The notes beneath the pieces are model-generated. The model was not told the DNA's origin. It did no database searches and saw only the letters and a program-made list of their open reading frames with translations. Below are positions 1-9,226 of a stretch of 64,000 nucleotides of DNA, piece by piece; position 1 is the stretch's first letter, and each line of letters opens with the position of its first letter. Both the position numbers and the translations under genes were made by a program. This DNA comes from an uncultured Holophaga sp. GTDB taxonomy: Bacteria; Acidobacteriota; Holophagae; Holophagales; Holophagaceae. The stretch is from contig NZ_OY781925.1 in assembly GCF_963677305.1 (NCBI RefSeq), positions 1,451,001 through 1,515,000 of the forward strand, written 5' to 3'.

Positions 1-2
1 AG

Positions 3-794
3 GTGAAGCTGGGCTACTTCGACCAGCATCACCGGAACATCGACCCGCGCAATACCGTCTTCCAGCAGATACAGGCCGTGATCCCCATGGCCCCCAAGCA
101 GGATGTCCTGGGCTTCCTCGCCAAGTTCCAGTTCCGGGGGGACGATGTGGACAAACCCACCACGGTGCTCTCCGGTGGCGAGCGGGCGCGGCTCTCCATC
201 GCCACTCTCATCCGGGAGGGCGTGAATCTGCTGCTCCTCGACGAGCCCACCAACCACATGGACATCCACTCCATGGAGGCCATGGAGGACACCATCCTGA
301 GCTTCACCGGCGCCGTGGTCCTGGTGACCCACGACCGCTATCTCCTGGGGCGTTGTGCCGACAGCCTGCTGCGGATCCACGAGGGGAAGGCGGAACTCAA
401 GGAGGGTGGCTACGAGGAGCACCAGGCCTGGGTGGACCTGGATCTGGAGGCCGACCAGTCGCCTGTCGAGGAACCGAAGAAGGAGGCCCCCAGGCCCCAG
501 TCCAAGTCCCAGGCCAAGGAAGCCGTCCCTATGGCTCCACCCAGGGGGCAGGCCATCGATAGGGAGAGACAGAAGACCCTCAAGCGCCTGGAGCGCAAGG
601 TTACAGAGGCCGAGGCGAAAGTGGGGGAGGTGGAGGCCAGCATGGCTTCTCTCGCCGAGGAGCTGGCGGGGATGGACCCTTCCGACTGGCAGGCCTTCAG
701 CGCCAAGCTGGACGCCCAGAAGGCCCTGGAGGCCGATCTCGCCTATGCCATGGCCGAGTGGGAGGAGGCCCAGACTGCCCTCGAGGAGGCTTGA
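3..794 (+). CDS. ABC-F family ATPase, C-terminal part (5' end outside window)
   Basis: This is the second nucleotide-binding domain and tail of an ABC-F (duplicated ATPase, no membrane domain) protein, a family that works at the ribosome in translation or antibiotic protection. The reading frame is open from the window edge and the first codon is an internal GTG, so the gene starts upstream. Seen: signature LSGGERARLS, Walker B LLLLDEPTNHMD and the H-loop VTHDRYLL. A proline/lysine/glutamate-rich linker and a charged coiled coil follow (last ~80 residues, LERKVTEAEAKVGEVEA), as in the Uup/EttA-type C-terminal extension. Which ABC-F subfamily it belongs to cannot be decided without the first half. 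Confidence 0.9.
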   Translation: MKLGYFDQHHRNIDPRNTVFQQIQAVIPMAPKQDVLGFLAKFQFRGDDVDKPTTVLSGGERARLSIATLIREGVNLLLLDEPTNHMDIHSMEAMEDTILSFTGAVVLVTHDRYLLGRCADSLLRIHEGKAELKEGGYEEHQAWVDLDLEADQSPVEEPKKEAPRPQSKSQAKEAVPMAPPRGQAIDRERQKTLKRLERKVTEAEAKVGEVEASMASLAEELAGMDPSDWQAFSAKLDAQKALEADLAYAMAEWEEAQTALEEA

Positions 795-882
795 TGCGGC
801 CGGAACTGGTCTGATAGGGCAGGTCTTCCGATACCCTGGAGGCAAAGCTGTGGGCTGACCCCAGCTCTTCCGGGAGAAGACC

Positions 883-2034
883 ATGAAGAACTTCGTCCTG
901 TACAATCCCACCCGCCTCTTCTTCGGTGCAGGCCAGATCGCGGCCGTCGGCCGGGAGATCCCCAAGGGCGCCAAGGTCCTCATGACCTACGGTGGGGGCA
1001 GCATCAAGGCGAATGGGGTCTACGAACAGGTGATCCAGGCCCTGGACAAGCACACGGTCCTGGAGTTCGGGGGCATCGAACCGAATCCGTGCTATGAAAC
1101 ATTGATTAAGGCTGTCGAACTGGCCCGGGAGGAGAAGGTGGATTTCCTCCTGGCGGTGGGGGGCGGCTCGACTCTGGATGGCACCAAGTTCATCTCGGCA
1201 GCCGTGAACTTCGAGGGGGATCCCTGGGACATCCTCAAGGGAGCCCGACCGCAGGTGGCGCTGCCCCTGGGTTCGGTCATGACCCTCCCCGCCACCGGCT
1301 CCGAGATGAACTCCGGAGCGGTCATCTCCCGCAAGTCCACTCTGGAGAAGTTCGCCTTCTCCTCTCCCCTGGTCTTCCCCCGCTTCTCGGTGGTGGATCC
1401 GGAGGTGACCTACTCCCTCCCCCCTCGCCAGATCGCCAACGGGGTGGTGGATGCCTTCGTGCACGTCATGGAGCAGTACCTGACCTACCCGGCGGATGCC
1501 CCCATCCAGGATCGCTTCGCCGAAGGCATCCTGCAGACCCTGCTGGAGTCGGGACCGAAAACCCTCGCGGACCCAGCGGATTACACCGCACGCGCCAATG
1601 TGGTCTTCTCCGCCACCATGGCCCTGAATGGGCTCATTGGTGTGGGCGTGCCCCAGGACTGGTCGACGCATCTGATCGGCCATGAACTCACTGTCCTGGT
1701 GGGGCTTGACCACGCTCAGACCCTGGCCATCGTCATGCCCAATCTGCTCTGGGTCCAGCGGGACTCCAAGCGCGAGAAGCTCCTGCAGTACGCCGAGCGT
1801 GTCTGGGGTGTCCGGGAGGGCGGCGAGGCGCAGCGCATCGAGGAGGCCATCATCCGGACCCGGGGCTTCTTCGAGAGCATGGGCAATCCCACCCATCTCT
1901 CGGACTACAGCCTGGATGGCGACTGCTTTGACGAGATCGTGAGGCGATTCAAGGGGCGCAACATGCTGCCCTGCGGTGAGAAACGCGATCTCGACGAAGC
2001 CCGCCTCCGGCAGATCCTGGCCATGTGCCGCTGA
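883..2034 (+). CDS. Iron-containing alcohol dehydrogenase, YqhD/BdhA type
   Basis: The 383-residue protein belongs to the type III (iron-containing) alcohol dehydrogenases and resembles NADPH-dependent YqhD/butanol dehydrogenases, which reduce short aldehydes in the cytoplasm. Seen: N-terminal YNPTRLFFGAGQ, the nucleotide-binding GGGSTLDGTKFI, the ATGSEMNSGAVIS block typical of the YqhD branch, and His-containing metal-site segments near DAFVHVMEQY and LIGHELTVLVGLDHAQ. Length is normal. The ATG follows a GGGAGAAG ribosome-binding site. It stands alone between the ABC-F gene and pilT, so its physiological substrate is not indicated by context; aldehyde detoxification or alcohol formation are both possible. 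Confidence 0.9.
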   Translation: MKNFVLYNPTRLFFGAGQIAAVGREIPKGAKVLMTYGGGSIKANGVYEQVIQALDKHTVLEFGGIEPNPCYETLIKAVELAREEKVDFLLAVGGGSTLDGTKFISAAVNFEGDPWDILKGARPQVALPLGSVMTLPATGSEMNSGAVISRKSTLEKFAFSSPLVFPRFSVVDPEVTYSLPPRQIANGVVDAFVHVMEQYLTYPADAPIQDRFAEGILQTLLESGPKTLADPADYTARANVVFSATMALNGLIGVGVPQDWSTHLIGHELTVLVGLDHAQTLAIVMPNLLWVQRDSKREKLLQYAERVWGVREGGEAQRIEEAIIRTRGFFESMGNPTHLSDYSLDGDCFDEIVRRFKGRNMLPCGEKRDLDEARLRQILAMCR

Positions 2035-2156
2035 AAGCACTTGCCTTTGTGAATGATTTGTGGAAAATTCGCAGTCTCAACCTTGGATTTGGGCTGGGAC
2101 TGCGGGGTTTTCATGAACATTTTGCATGATCGGTCAGACCGCGGGCGGGGGGCGGC

Positions 2157-3350
2157 ATGAACCTCGAGGAGGTGCTCACCTATGCCGCCCGGGCCAAGGC
2201 CTCGGACATTCACCTTCGGTCGGGCATGCGCCCCACCATCCGGGTGGACGGAGTGCTCTACGCCATGCCCAAAGAGGGACCCTGTCCCGGGGAGGCCATC
2301 GCCACCCAGGCCACGGCACTCATGAACGAGCGCCAGCGACAGGCTTACGGGGAGAAGGGTGAGGTCAACCTCACCCACACCCTGACAGGGCTGGGGCGAT
2401 ACCGGATCAATGCCTTCCGTGAGCGGGGTTCGGTGGCCCTGGCCATCCGGCCCATCTCCCTGGCCATTCCCACGCTGGAGGACCTGAACCTCCCACCCAT
2501 CATCCGCAGGCTCTGCCAGGAGGAGCGGGGCCTTGTCCTGGTGACCGGTTCCACCGGATGCGGAAAGTCCAGCACCCTGGCGGCCATGATCGACATCATC
2601 AACACCGACCGCAACCGCAACATCCTCACCATCGAGGATCCCATCGAGTACCTGCACCAGGATCGGCGCAGCATCATCTGCCAGCGGGAGATCGGTGAGG
2701 ACACCCCTGACTACGCCACAGCCCTGCTGGGGGCGCTGCGGCAGGATCCGGATGTGATCCTGGTGGGGGAGATGCGGGACCTGGAGACCATCACAACAGC
2801 CCTCCTGGCGGCGGAGACCGGGCATCTGGTCCTGGCTACCCTCCACACCATGGATGCCGCCGAGACCATCAACCGCATCATCAGCGCCTGCCCGCCCATC
2901 CACCAGCGCCAGATCCGGCTTCAGTTGGCCAGCGTGCTGAAGGGTGTGGTCTCCCAGCGCCTGGTCCCCCGGGCAGGAGGACGGGGCCGGGTACCGGCGG
3001 TGGAGGTCATGCTCGCCACGGCCCGGGTGAAGGAGTGCATTGATGACCTTGAGAAGTCCCGCTATCTGGCGGAAGCCATCGCCCAGGGCGAAGCCTACGG
3101 CATGCAGAGCTTTGACCAGTCCCTGATGCAGTTGTGCGGAGACGGACTGATCAGTTTCGAGGAGGCGCTCCGCCAGAGCTCCAATCCCGAGGCGCTCTCC
3201 CTCAGGGCCTCCGGCATCTCCTCGCTCAAGGACGCCGGTAAGGGGTCTGTGCCCAGCCCCGCAGTCATGCCGGAGGCTGCCCCCATCGAGATCGCTCTGG
3301 GTGCCAACGCCCTGCCCGGGACCCGCAACCTGAGGAACAAGGCCAAGTAG
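2157..3350 (+). CDS. pilT: PilT-type twitching ATPase (GspE/PulE superfamily)
   Basis: The 397-residue hexameric ATPase is of the type that retracts type IV pili from the cytoplasmic face of the inner membrane. Seen: N-terminal PilT domain (SDIHLRSGMRPTIRVDG), Walker A GSTGCGKSS at about 125-133, the Asp-box region TIEDPIEYLHQ, Walker B/His-box segments DPDVILVGEMRD and AETGHLVLATLHT, then the C-terminal domain. A ~60-residue tail rich in Pro/Ala is longer than in typical PilT (about 345 residues) and closer to PilU lengths, so PilU-like accessory function is an alternative. No other pilus gene is in the window. The ATG is preceded by a G-rich ribosome-binding site. Confidence 0.88.
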   Translation: MNLEEVLTYAARAKASDIHLRSGMRPTIRVDGVLYAMPKEGPCPGEAIATQATALMNERQRQAYGEKGEVNLTHTLTGLGRYRINAFRERGSVALAIRPISLAIPTLEDLNLPPIIRRLCQEERGLVLVTGSTGCGKSSTLAAMIDIINTDRNRNILTIEDPIEYLHQDRRSIICQREIGEDTPDYATALLGALRQDPDVILVGEMRDLETITTALLAAETGHLVLATLHTMDAAETINRIISACPPIHQRQIRLQLASVLKGVVSQRLVPRAGGRGRVPAVEVMLATARVKECIDDLEKSRYLAEAIAQGEAYGMQSFDQSLMQLCGDGLISFEEALRQSSNPEALSLRASGISSLKDAGKGSVPSPAVMPEAAPIEIALGANALPGTRNLRNKAK

Positions 3351-3427
3351 AGCAGCGCTTCTTCCCGCATATCCGGTGCCATTGGTTCCGGATTGGAACT
3401 TTCCGGCGGCATCCGCCGGCTTCAGGG

Positions 3428-3457
3428 TTGACGGGAAGTATTTGCTACGCAAATAAT
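3428..3457 (+). promoter_or_regulatory. Sigma-70-type promoter for the trehalose operon
   Basis: TTGACG (3428-3433) and AATAAT (3452-3457) are separated by 18 bp, in an otherwise G+C-rich intergenic region. The implied start near 3464 leaves a leader of about 208 nt before the ATG at 3672. Confidence 0.55.
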
Positions 3458-3474
3458 GGGTCACCGCAAGATAC

Positions 3475-3536
3475 TGGGCTCGGCCATCGGCCAGGGGCGT
3501 ACCCACCCCGGTATGCCCCGAGCCGTTGAGGTCGGC
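3475..3536 (+). other. Stable stem-loops in the otsAB 5' leader
   Basis: GGGGCGTAC can pair over 9 bp with GTATGCCCC (one G-T pair), enclosed by GGCTC/GAGCC with a small GGCC side helix. A further AGGGGG/CCCCCT hairpin lies downstream near 3576-3592. The placement between promoter and start codon makes a regulatory leader possible; no family was recognised. Confidence 0.35.
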
Positions 3537-3671
3537 TGGCCTGGGGGAGGGAGGGCTTGCATCAGCTGAACGGGTCCCAGGGGGATGCCCCCTTTCCACC
3601 ATCCGGCGCACCTGCTGCGCCCGGGTCGGGCGTTCTCCTGACGACCGGCCCTGGACGAAAGGAGCAGTGAC

Positions 3672-5867
3672 ATGACGCGACTGACTCTGGTTTCCAACAG
3701 GCTGCCCTGGACCGTCAAGGTGAGCGAAGGCGGAGAGACGCTGATGCCCTCGGCGGGTGGGCTGGCGACGGCCCTGGCCGGCCCCCATGCGGCCGATGAT
3801 TCCAGCTGGGTGGGCTGGCCCGGCAGTCTGGAGGGGCTGGATACCGGAGCCCGGCAGCGGGTCCTGGAGGCACTCCACCAGAAGCGACTCACACCCGTGG
3901 AGCTCAGCCTGGAGGATGTGACCCGGTATTACGAGGGCTTCAGCAATGGGGTGCTCTGGCCCCTCTGCCACTACCTGTTGGACAAGGTGAGCCTGGACGC
4001 GGATCTGGACTGGGAGGCCTACCAGTCGGTGAACGAGCGGTTCGCCGCAACGGTGGCCGAGCTTGCGGCCTCCGGAGCCCTGGTTTGGGTGCATGACTAT
4101 CAGCTCATGCTCGTCCCCCGGATGCTACGGGAGCTCAGACCTGATGTCCGCATCGGCTTCTTCCTGCATATTCCCTTTCCGGCCCACGAGGTCTTCCGGA
4201 TCCTGCCCTGGGCGGAGCAGCTGCTCCAGGGGATGCTGGCCTCGGATCTGCTGGGCTTCCATACCGAGGACTACCGCAACCACTTCGCCACCTGCGCCTG
4301 CCAGATGCTGGGCGCCCGTCCCACAGAAGGCGGGCTCTCGTACGAGGACCGGGATGTCCGCCTGGCGGAGTATGCCATCGGCATCGATGTGGGCACCTTC
4401 GTCAGCATGGCGCAGACGCCCGGCGTGGAGGCCCGGTGCCAGCAGCTCCGGGAGGAGGTCGGTGGGCGCCGGATCCTCCTGGGGGTGGACCGGCTCGACT
4501 ACACCAAAGGGATCCCACGGCGGCTCATGGCCTTCGAGCGCTTCCTGGAGGAGAACCCCGGACTCCGCGACCGGGTCTTGCTCCTGCAGGCGGCTGTGCC
4601 CTCCCGGGAGGGAGTCGAGGCCTACGCAGCCTTCCGGCGCCAGGTGGATGAAATCGCCGCCCGGATCAACGGACGCTTCGGGACCCCCGGAGTCCTCCCC
4701 GTCCACCTGCTCCACCAGGCCTTCCCCCTGGAGGAGCTGGTGGCCCTCTACCGTGCGGCCGATGTCATGCTCGTCACTCCGCTCCGGGATGGCATGAACC
4801 TGGTGGCGAAGGAGTTCTGCGCCTGCCGCATCGACGACACGGGCGTACTCGTCCTGAGTGAGTTCGCCGGGGCGGCGGTGACCATGAAGGAGGCCCTGCT
4901 GGTCAATCCCTATGACGTGGGGAGCCTGGCCCAGGCCATCCGCCGTGCCTTGGACCTGCCCCCCCAGCAAGCCTCACGGCGGATGAGGAGCCTTCGGCAT
5001 CGCGTCGAACGCAGCAATGTACACCAATGGGCCCGGCGCTTCCTGGGGGATCTGGAAGCCGTGGGTCCCCTGAGTCCCGCGGGCCCCTGGCCCGTCCTGC
5101 TGGAGCGCATCCAGGATGAGGCTGCCAGCAGCGAGCGGACGGTGATCCTGCTGGACTACGACGGCACCCTGGTGCCCCTGGCACCGACTCCGGAGGCGGC
5201 TGCGCCCGACCTGGAGCTCAAGAGCCTCCTCCGGGACCTGGCCAGCCTGCCGGGTGTGGAGGTGCATGTCGTCAGCGGCAGGCCCAGGGAGGTGCTGGAG
5301 GCCTGGCTGGGGGAGCTTCCCCTCGCGCTCCACGCGGAGCACGGCCTGTGGCTGCGGGCCTCCGGGACCGCTGAGTGGGTGGCGGTCCGCACCGTCAGTC
5401 CCCTGGCGGACGGGCCCCTGGCGGAGCTGCTCGGGGGATGGGTCCGTGCGTTCGAGGGCTCCTTCATCGAGTGGAAGACGGCCTCGGTGGCCTGGCACTA
5501 CCGCCGGGTCCCAGGCGGGCTCCGCCTGCCCCAGTTGCGGACTCTCCAGGCCCAGGCTAGGGAACTCAGCGAAGGTCTCGGGCTGGAGATGCTGGAGGGC
5601 TCGAGGGTCCTTGAGTTCCGCCCCCGTGGCGTGCAGAAGGGCCTGGCGTTGAGCGCCGATATGGGGGGCGAGGGGGTCTATGTCCTGGCCATCGGGGATG
5701 ACCGCACGGATGAGGACCTCTTCCGCGCCCTGCCTGTTTCGGCCTGCTCCATCCGGGTGGGCCAGGGGCCCAGCGAAGCACGCTACCGTCTGCCGGATCC
5801 GGCCAGCGTCCGGCGGCTGCTCAGGGGCTTCCTCGCCTCCTCGATGGCCGGGGAGGCCCGGCCGTGA
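3672..5867 (+). CDS. otsAB: Bifunctional trehalose-6-phosphate synthase/phosphatase (OtsA-OtsB fusion)
   Basis: The 731-residue two-domain enzyme makes trehalose-6-phosphate from UDP-glucose and glucose-6-phosphate (N-terminal GT20) and dephosphorylates it to trehalose (C-terminal HAD phosphatase). Seen: [11 protein letters not shown] and SAGGLATAL at the N terminus, [37 protein letters not shown] and [12 protein letters not shown]. From about residue 490 come the HAD motifs [14 protein letters not shown] and, near 675, [12 protein letters not shown]. Many bacteria encode the two activities separately, so the fusion is notable but not unique. The ATG has an AAAGGAG site 7 nt upstream. The stop overlaps the GH15 start, implying translational coupling. 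Confidence 0.95.
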   Translation: MTRLTLVSNRLPWTVKVSEGGETLMPSAGGLATALAGPHAADDSSWVGWPGSLEGLDTGARQRVLEALHQKRLTPVELSLEDVTRYYEGFSNGVLWPLCHYLLDKVSLDADLDWEAYQSVNERFAATVAELAASGALVWVHDYQLMLVPRMLRELRPDVRIGFFLHIPFPAHEVFRILPWAEQLLQGMLASDLLGFHTEDYRNHFATCACQMLGARPTEGGLSYEDRDVRLAEYAIGIDVGTFVSMAQTPGVEARCQQLREEVGGRRILLGVDRLDYTKGIPRRLMAFERFLEENPGLRDRVLLLQAAVPSREGVEAYAAFRRQVDEIAARINGRFGTPGVLPVHLLHQAFPLEELVALYRAADVMLVTPLRDGMNLVAKEFCACRIDDTGVLVLSEFAGAAVTMKEALLVNPYDVGSLAQAIRRALDLPPQQASRRMRSLRHRVERSNVHQWARRFLGDLEAVGPLSPAGPWPVLLERIQDEAASSERTVILLDYDGTLVPLAPTPEAAAPDLELKSLLRDLASLPGVEVHVVSGRPREVLEAWLGELPLALHAEHGLWLRASGTAEWVAVRTVSPLADGPLAELLGGWVRAFEGSFIEWKTASVAWHYRRVPGGLRLPQLRTLQAQARELSEGLGLEMLEGSRVLEFRPRGVQKGLALSADMGGEGVYVLAIGDDRTDEDLFRALPVSACSIRVGQGPSEARYRLPDPASVRRLLRGFLASSMAGEARP

Positions 5868-7660
5868 GCCCCCGCCATCAGCCCCTGGATCATGGACTCA
5901 TCGGCAACGGGAGCATCCTCGCCCTCATCGCCCCCACCTCGGCTGTGGAGTGGCTCTGCATGCCCCGCTTTGATTCCCCCTCGGTCTTCGGGCGCCTGCT
6001 GGGAGGCGAGGAGGGCGGTGTCTTCCGCATCCTGGCCGAGGGGAGGGAGGTGCTGGGGCAGATGGATTACCTGCCCAATACCAACGTCCTCCGCACTCGA
6101 TTCGAGCACAACGACTCGGGTTGGGAGCTGATCGACTTCGCCCCCCGGCTGCCCCGGGAGTGGACTGTCTCCGTGCCCATCCAGCTTTGCCGGATCCTCC
6201 GTCCCCTCCACGGCACCGTCAGGATCAGTGTCGACTTCGATCCGCGGCTCGACTACGGGCGCTCCGAGACTCGGAAGGAATACCGCCATGACGGCATGGC
6301 GGTGCTCGGCGGCTCGGGTCGGCTCCACTTGGAGACCAACATGCCCGTCAGCTATCTGGCGGGGAGCCGGGAGTTTGTGCTTGACGGGGCGGTCTACTTC
6401 GTCCTGAGCTGGGGGGAGCCCCGGGGCTTGACCCTGGCGCGGGTGCTGCAGGAACTGGACCTGACGGTGGAGGGCTGGATGCGCTGGGCCAAGACCTGCG
6501 TCCTGCCGCTCTACAAGCCGGAGATGGTGCTCCGCTCGGCCCTCTGCCTCAAGCTGCACGCCTACCAGGACACCGGGGCCATCATCGCTGCCACCACCAC
6601 CAGCATCCCCGAGAGCCTCGGCACCGGGCGGACCTGGGACTACCGCTACTGCTGGCTGCGCGACGCGGCCTTCGTGGTGGAGGCCCTGAGACGCCTCAGC
6701 CATCTGCACGAGGGGGAGCGCTTCCTGCGCTTCCTGCGGAACGTGGCGGAGACCGCGCCCCTCCAGCCCCTCTATGCCATCGATGGCAACCCCTCGGCCC
6801 CGGAGGAGATCCTGGAACACTGGCCCGGCTTCGAGGGGGACGGACCCGTGCGCATCGGCAATGCCGCCGCCACCCAGCGCCAACATGATCTCATGGGGGA
6901 ACTGGTCCTCTGCATGGAGACCCTGCTGCGGGATCCCCGCCTGGTCCATGACCAGGACGGCCATTTCTTCCCCCTGGTGCGGAGCCTGGTGGAGAAGGCC
7001 CTGGAGCTGGGGCCGGTGCCGGATACCTCGATTTGGGAGTTCCGGAGCCTCTTCCGTCCCTACACCTTCTCCCGGGCCATGTGCTGGGTGGCCGTGCACC
7101 GGGGGGCGGCCATGGCGAAGCGCTTCAACGAGCCCCTGCTGGCCGAGCGCTGGGAGCGGCAGGCCGCGGCGGAGCGGGAGATCATCCTCACGAGGGGATA
7201 CAATGAGAAGCTCGGCTGCTTCACCCAGGCCCTGGATGGTGAGTTCCCGGACGCCTCCAACCTGCTGCTCCCCAGCATCGGCCTGGTGGACCCCAGGGAT
7301 CCCCGCTTTCTCGCCACTCTGGATCACTACGGGGAGAAACTCACGGACTGCGGCCTCATGCTCCGCTACCGGAACGAGGACGACTTCGGCGAGACCACCA
7401 GCGCCTTCACCATCTGCTCCTTCTGGTGGGCCGAGGCCCTGGCCCTGGCCGGGCGGCTGGAGGAGGCCATCCAGGTCTTCGAGCGGGTCTGCCGCCATGC
7501 CAACCCGGTGGGGCTCTTCAGCGAGGACATCGAACCCGCCACGGGGCGGCTCCTGGGCAACTTCCCCCAGGCCTACACCCATGTGGGCCTGATTCATGCC
7601 GCCCTCACCATCTCCGAGCTCCTGGCCGCCCGGGACGGCAAGGTGAGGGCCTGGTCCTGA
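5864..7660 (+). CDS. Glycoside hydrolase family 15 protein (glucoamylase/trehalase-like)
   Basis: The 598-residue protein has the usual length of bacterial GH15 enzymes: an N-terminal beta domain (MPRFDSPSVFGRLLGG) and a C-terminal alpha/alpha barrel with the conserved RTWDYRYCWLRDAAFV and ETTSAFTICSFWWAEAL blocks. GH15 members release glucose from alpha-glucans or hydrolyse trehalose; no secretion signal is seen, so a cytoplasmic substrate is likely. The GTG start overlaps the otsAB stop as GTGA. Coupling to trehalose synthesis suggests a GH15 trehalase or an enzyme of trehalose/glycogen turnover, but substrate cannot be read from sequence alone. Confidence 0.88.
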   Translation: MSPRHQPLDHGLIGNGSILALIAPTSAVEWLCMPRFDSPSVFGRLLGGEEGGVFRILAEGREVLGQMDYLPNTNVLRTRFEHNDSGWELIDFAPRLPREWTVSVPIQLCRILRPLHGTVRISVDFDPRLDYGRSETRKEYRHDGMAVLGGSGRLHLETNMPVSYLAGSREFVLDGAVYFVLSWGEPRGLTLARVLQELDLTVEGWMRWAKTCVLPLYKPEMVLRSALCLKLHAYQDTGAIIAATTTSIPESLGTGRTWDYRYCWLRDAAFVVEALRRLSHLHEGERFLRFLRNVAETAPLQPLYAIDGNPSAPEEILEHWPGFEGDGPVRIGNAAATQRQHDLMGELVLCMETLLRDPRLVHDQDGHFFPLVRSLVEKALELGPVPDTSIWEFRSLFRPYTFSRAMCWVAVHRGAAMAKRFNEPLLAERWERQAAAEREIILTRGYNEKLGCFTQALDGEFPDASNLLLPSIGLVDPRDPRFLATLDHYGEKLTDCGLMLRYRNEDDFGETTSAFTICSFWWAEALALAGRLEEAIQVFERVCRHANPVGLFSEDIEPATGRLLGNFPQAYTHVGLIHAALTISELLAARDGKVRAWS

Positions 7661-7918
7661 GGGGGGCGAGTTCTGTGGTCAGGAAAGCTTCCAGGGCCAC
7701 GGATGCGCACGCATGGGCAGGGTCAGGACACGCCGCCCTCTGTCGCGCAGATCCCGGGCACTCATCCGGGGCCTCTGCTGGCGTCCCCGTCGACATCGCC
7801 GCAGCGCCCAGTCCGGTGGTGGGATCCCGATCTCCGATGCCGAAGCTGATGATCGGGTTCCGCTTTTGGATCCTGTCCGGAGAGGACCTCGGCGATACTG
7901 GAGGACGGAGTGTGATTG

Positions 7919-9226
7919 ATGAAGATTCTGCTGGTCGGTTCGGGAGGACGTGAGTACGCCTTGGCTCTGAAGCTGCGCGAGGGCAAGGCCCCCGTGGAGC
8001 TCTTCGCTGCCCCCGGGAGCGACGCCCTGGCCGAGCTGGGGACCTGTCTGCCCCTCGGAGTGGAGGATGTGGCCGGCATCGCCGATTGGGCTGCCGCCCA
8101 GAGGCCCGACCTCGCCATCCTCGGTCCTGAGGCCCCCCTGGTGGCCGGTGTGGCGGATGCCCTGCGCGCCCTCGGCATTCCGGTCTTCGGCCACAACGCC
8201 GGCACCGCCCGGCTCGAGGGCTCCAAGGCCTTCGCCAAGGACTTCATGTTCCGTCACAGCATCCCCTGTGCCGCCAGCACCACCATCACGGACCTGGCTG
8301 CGGGCGAGGCCCTCATCGCTTCCTGGCCCCATCCCTTCCCCATCGTCCTGAAGGCCGATGGCCTGGCGGCGGGCAAGGGCGTCGTCCTCGCGCCCAGCAA
8401 GGAGGAGGCCCTTGCGACCTTCCGCAGCTTCATGGCTGGCCAGTTCGGAGAGGCCTCCCGCACGGTGGTCTTCGAGGAACCCATGACGGGTATGGAGCTG
8501 AGTCTCCACGTCCTGGTGGATGTGAAGGCCGGGCACGCCTGTTTCGCGATGCTGCCCGCCTGCCAGGACCATAAGCGCATCTTCGAGGGGGACCAGGGCC
8601 CCAACACCGGCGGCATGGGTGTCTTCGGCCCGCTTCCCTTCCTGCGCCCCGAGGATGTGGAGCGAATGCGCCGGGAGCTGGTGGTCCCCACGGTCCAGGG
8701 CCTCCAGAAGGATGGGCTGGATGCCCAGGGCGTGCTCTTCCTGGGGGTGATGTGGACCCCCACCGGTCCCCGTCTGCTGGAGTACAACGTCCGCTTCGGG
8801 GACCCCGAGACCCAGGTCCTGATGCAACTCCTGGATGAGGACCTGCAGGAGCTCCTCCTCTCCGTGGCCGAGGGGCGTCTGGAGCGGAACGAAGTCGTCC
8901 TGAAACCCGGCTGTGCCCTCGCCGTGGTGCTGGCTGCCGAGGATTACCCCGAGGGGGCCCGGAAGGGTGTGCCCATCACCGTCGCCAGCCCCAGGAGCCG
9001 CCTGATCCACGCTGGGACCCGCAGGCAGGGCGGGCAGTGGGTGACCAACGGGGGGCGGGTGCTGAACCTCGTGGCCCAGGCCGCTGACCTGGCCCAGGCC
9101 CGGGCCCAGGTGGAAGCCGATCTGGAGCAGGTGACCTGGCCCGGACGCCAGGTGCGCCGTGATATCGGGCTCAAGGCCCTGCGCCACGCCCAGGCGGGCA
9201 AGGGCGTGGCCGATGCCTGGGAGTAG
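7919..9226 (+). CDS. purD: Phosphoribosylamine--glycine ligase
   Basis: The 435-residue ATP-grasp enzyme performs the second step of de novo purine synthesis (5-phosphoribosylamine + glycine + ATP to GAR). Seen: N-terminal KILLVGSGGREYALALKL (family usually GGREHA; here Tyr replaces His), the ATP-grasp lysine region PIVLKADGLAAGKGV, GPNTGGMGVFGP, and ARPC-type C-terminal segment AGTRRQGGQWVTNGGRVLNL. I chose the ATG at 7919 over an upstream in-frame TTG because the family starts directly before KILLVG. The 3' end overlaps the likely murB start by 14 nt. Confidence 0.95.
   Translation: MKILLVGSGGREYALALKLREGKAPVELFAAPGSDALAELGTCLPLGVEDVAGIADWAAAQRPDLAILGPEAPLVAGVADALRALGIPVFGHNAGTARLEGSKAFAKDFMFRHSIPCAASTTITDLAAGEALIASWPHPFPIVLKADGLAAGKGVVLAPSKEEALATFRSFMAGQFGEASRTVVFEEPMTGMELSLHVLVDVKAGHACFAMLPACQDHKRIFEGDQGPNTGGMGVFGPLPFLRPEDVERMRRELVVPTVQGLQKDGLDAQGVLFLGVMWTPTGPRLLEYNVRFGDPETQVLMQLLDEDLQELLLSVAEGRLERNEVVLKPGCALAVVLAAEDYPEGARKGVPITVASPRSRLIHAGTRRQGGQWVTNGGRVLNLVAQAADLAQARAQVEADLEQVTWPGRQVRRDIGLKALRHAQAGKGVADAWE

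Larger units (their letters stand above)
3351..3671 (+). other. 321-nt intergenic region holding the otsAB promoter and leader
   Basis: There is no credible ORF here. The region contains a sigma-70-like promoter (3428-3457) and about 200 nt of G+C-rich, hairpin-rich leader upstream of the trehalose gene. I matched it to no known riboswitch consensus. Confidence 0.6.

Noticed and set aside
697..2040. 447-codon open frame antisense to the alcohol dehydrogenase gene
   Set aside because: Composition is shadow-like (high His/Gly/Gln/Asp from GC-rich codons), with no domain; the plus-strand gene is certain.
3464..3671. Known riboswitch in the otsAB leader
   Set aside because: I compared by eye with cyclic di-GMP, cyclic di-AMP (ydaO), fluoride and glnA-type consensus elements and found no match; kept only as a structured leader.
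1905..4094. 729-codon minus-strand frame across pilT and otsAB
   Set aside because: Spans two firm plus-strand genes and shows no motifs; long antisense frames are expected in GC-rich DNA.
5783..7597. 604-codon antisense frame over the GH15 gene
   Set aside because: Mirror of the coding frame, without recognisable features.
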